Below the pieces are notes generated by a model. The model was not told the DNA's origin, ran no database searches, and was given only the letters and a program-made list of their open reading frames with translations. DNA of 42,144 nt. Source: Spartobacteria bacterium. Lineage in GTDB: Bacteria > Verrucomicrobiota > Verrucomicrobiia > Chthoniobacterales > Chthoniobacteraceae. Within the stretch, counting starts at the first letter, position 1. Each line of letters starts with the position of its first letter. Shown here piece by piece: positions 41,376 to 42,144 of the stretch. The stretch lies in the NCBI GenBank assembly GCA_021324395.1, contig JAJPJG010000009.1:1-42144 (forward strand), given 5' to 3'. The translations under genes were made by a program, and so were the position numbers.

Positions 41376-42144
41376 ATGAAAACGCACTCATTTGCACCCA
41401 TCGTCCTCGAAATTCTTGAAAACCGCATCGCTCCTGCATCGCTGTTCACCTACATGGACATCGATGGCGATTTGGTAAAGATCACCAGCACCAAGGGCGA
41501 TTTGACCGCCAATGGCGTGGTCAATTTGAGCGGCGACAATGCCGGCGATCCGACGCACCTGACCAAGCCGCACGAACTTCAATCTTTGAGTCTCGACTCC
41601 ACATTTGCCGGCGCGGCGATCACCGTCACCGCCACTCCGCAGGCGCCCGATGCCGTGACACACGCTCCCAATGGCGATGGCTTCGCAAATGTCGGCTTGA
41701 TCGATGCCGGGACGATTGATCTCGCTTCGGTGACAATTCATGGCGATCTCGCGAAGATCGTGGTCGGCGATGACAACACAACCAACACCAAGCCGGGGCT
41801 CGGCTCGTTAAAAGTGCAGTCGATCGGCAAATACGGCACGTCCACTTTGCCAACCAATAACAACAACGACATCATCAGCCGCTTTATCAATGGCGTCGGC
41901 TCGATCACCGTCGCGAGCGATGTCACCGGCGCATTCCTGCACGCCACCGCGAGTGGCGCGCTTCCCACGGCGAAAATCGGTTCAGTGACAATCAATGGCG
42001 ATCTCATCGGCGGCAGCGCGAGCGACTCCGGCGAAATCGTCGCGGCCGACGGCATCGGCACGATCAAGGTTCACAACATCATCGGCGGCTCCGGCACGCA
42101 ATCCGGACGCATCGGCACCGGCTTGGCTGGAAACATCAAAAGCA
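41376..42144 (+). CDS. large repetitive surface protein, N-terminal part (runs off the window)
   Basis: 256 codons, open to the window end. It starts MKTHSFAPIVLEILENRIAP, an LE-x-LE-x-RIAPA element like the N-terminal LEPR-XLL-type signature of large exported proteins in Planctomycetota and Verrucomicrobiota. Then come repeated short beta-strand units: VTIHGDLAKIVVGDD, LKVQSIGKYG, ITVASDVTGAF, VTINGDLIGGS, IKVHNIIGGSG. These suggest a beta-helix or autotransporter-like passenger. No ribosome binding site stands out. A 6-bp hairpin (CTTCGT/ACGAAG, 41324-41339) lies upstream. Function unknown; divergent from the DPM1-like gene. Confidence 0.8.
   Translation, partial: MKTHSFAPIVLEILENRIAPASLFTYMDIDGDLVKITSTKGDLTANGVVNLSGDNAGDPTHLTKPHELQSLSLDSTFAGAAITVTATPQAPDAVTHAPNGDGFANVGLIDAGTIDLASVTIHGDLAKIVVGDDNTTNTKPGLGSLKVQSIGKYGTSTLPTNNNNDIISRFINGVGSITVASDVTGAFLHATASGALPTAKIGSVTINGDLIGGSASDSGEIVAADGIGTIKVHNIIGGSGTQSGRIGTGLAGNIKS

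Overview
The window looks like chromosome of a Verrucomicrobiota bacterium, probably from the Chthoniobacter/Spartobacteria side (class level is inference). The left edge holds the 5' end of a 16S rRNA gene on the minus strand. Bases 9-26 are an exact match to the EUB338-III probe as I remember it, which targets Verrucomicrobiota. A fused SecDF, a type-2 (archaeal-like) LeuC/LeuD pair and a surface protein starting with an LE-x-LE-x-RIAPA signature at the right edge fit this phylum. The sequence is GC-rich with short intergenic gaps and few strong Shine-Dalgarno sites.

Layout. 1-955: 16S 5' part, its leader and a candidate rrn promoter. 956-7721: scattered housekeeping and envelope genes, namely DNA glycosylase tag, a PIN-PhoH ATPase, a small lipoprotein, a START-like protein, a LuxR-type regulator that lacks the phospho-acceptor Asp, an unknown exported protein behind a structured leader, a phospholipase D-family lipoprotein and a small membrane protein. 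7731-12427 (minus): leuC, an SH3-like lipoprotein, leuD, a TauE/SafE transporter and a putative HHxxxD acyltransferase. 12500-19166 (minus): a seven-gene surface-polysaccharide operon with glycosyltransferases, an epimerase, a FkbM-like protein, a hexapeptide acyltransferase, a capsule-type glycosyltransferase and an RmlC-like cupin.

19250-29925 (plus), divergent from that operon, is the most interesting part: an eleven-gene, mostly overlapping operon that encodes almost a whole GDP-sugar route to a CMP-activated legionaminic-acid-like nonulosonic acid. PtmE would make the GDP-sugar, LegB and LegC the 4-amino-4,6-dideoxy sugar, LegG would release and epimerise it, LegI would condense it with phosphoenolpyruvate and LegF would activate it with CMP. 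The usual 4-N-acetyltransferase (LegH) is not obvious. In its place the operon carries a formyltransferase-like protein with a changed catalytic Asn, a methyltransferase, a PIG-L deacetylase, a second strongly divergent NeuB homologue and an aminoglycoside-phosphotransferase-like kinase whose catalytic Asp is Gln. The two divergent operons together read as a locus that makes, modifies and assembles a nonulosonic-acid-containing surface glycan.

29909-34861 (minus): yajC-secDF followed by a BFD-type [2Fe-2S] protein, an unknown protein and a GNAT acetyltransferase that could be the missing LegH. 35018-38584 (plus): rhomboid protease and glnE. 38577-41178 (minus): two tandem paralogous sulfotransferases and a DPM1-like glycosyltransferase. 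41376-end (plus): start of a repetitive surface protein that runs off the window. I saw no tRNA, CRISPR array, transposase or phage gene.
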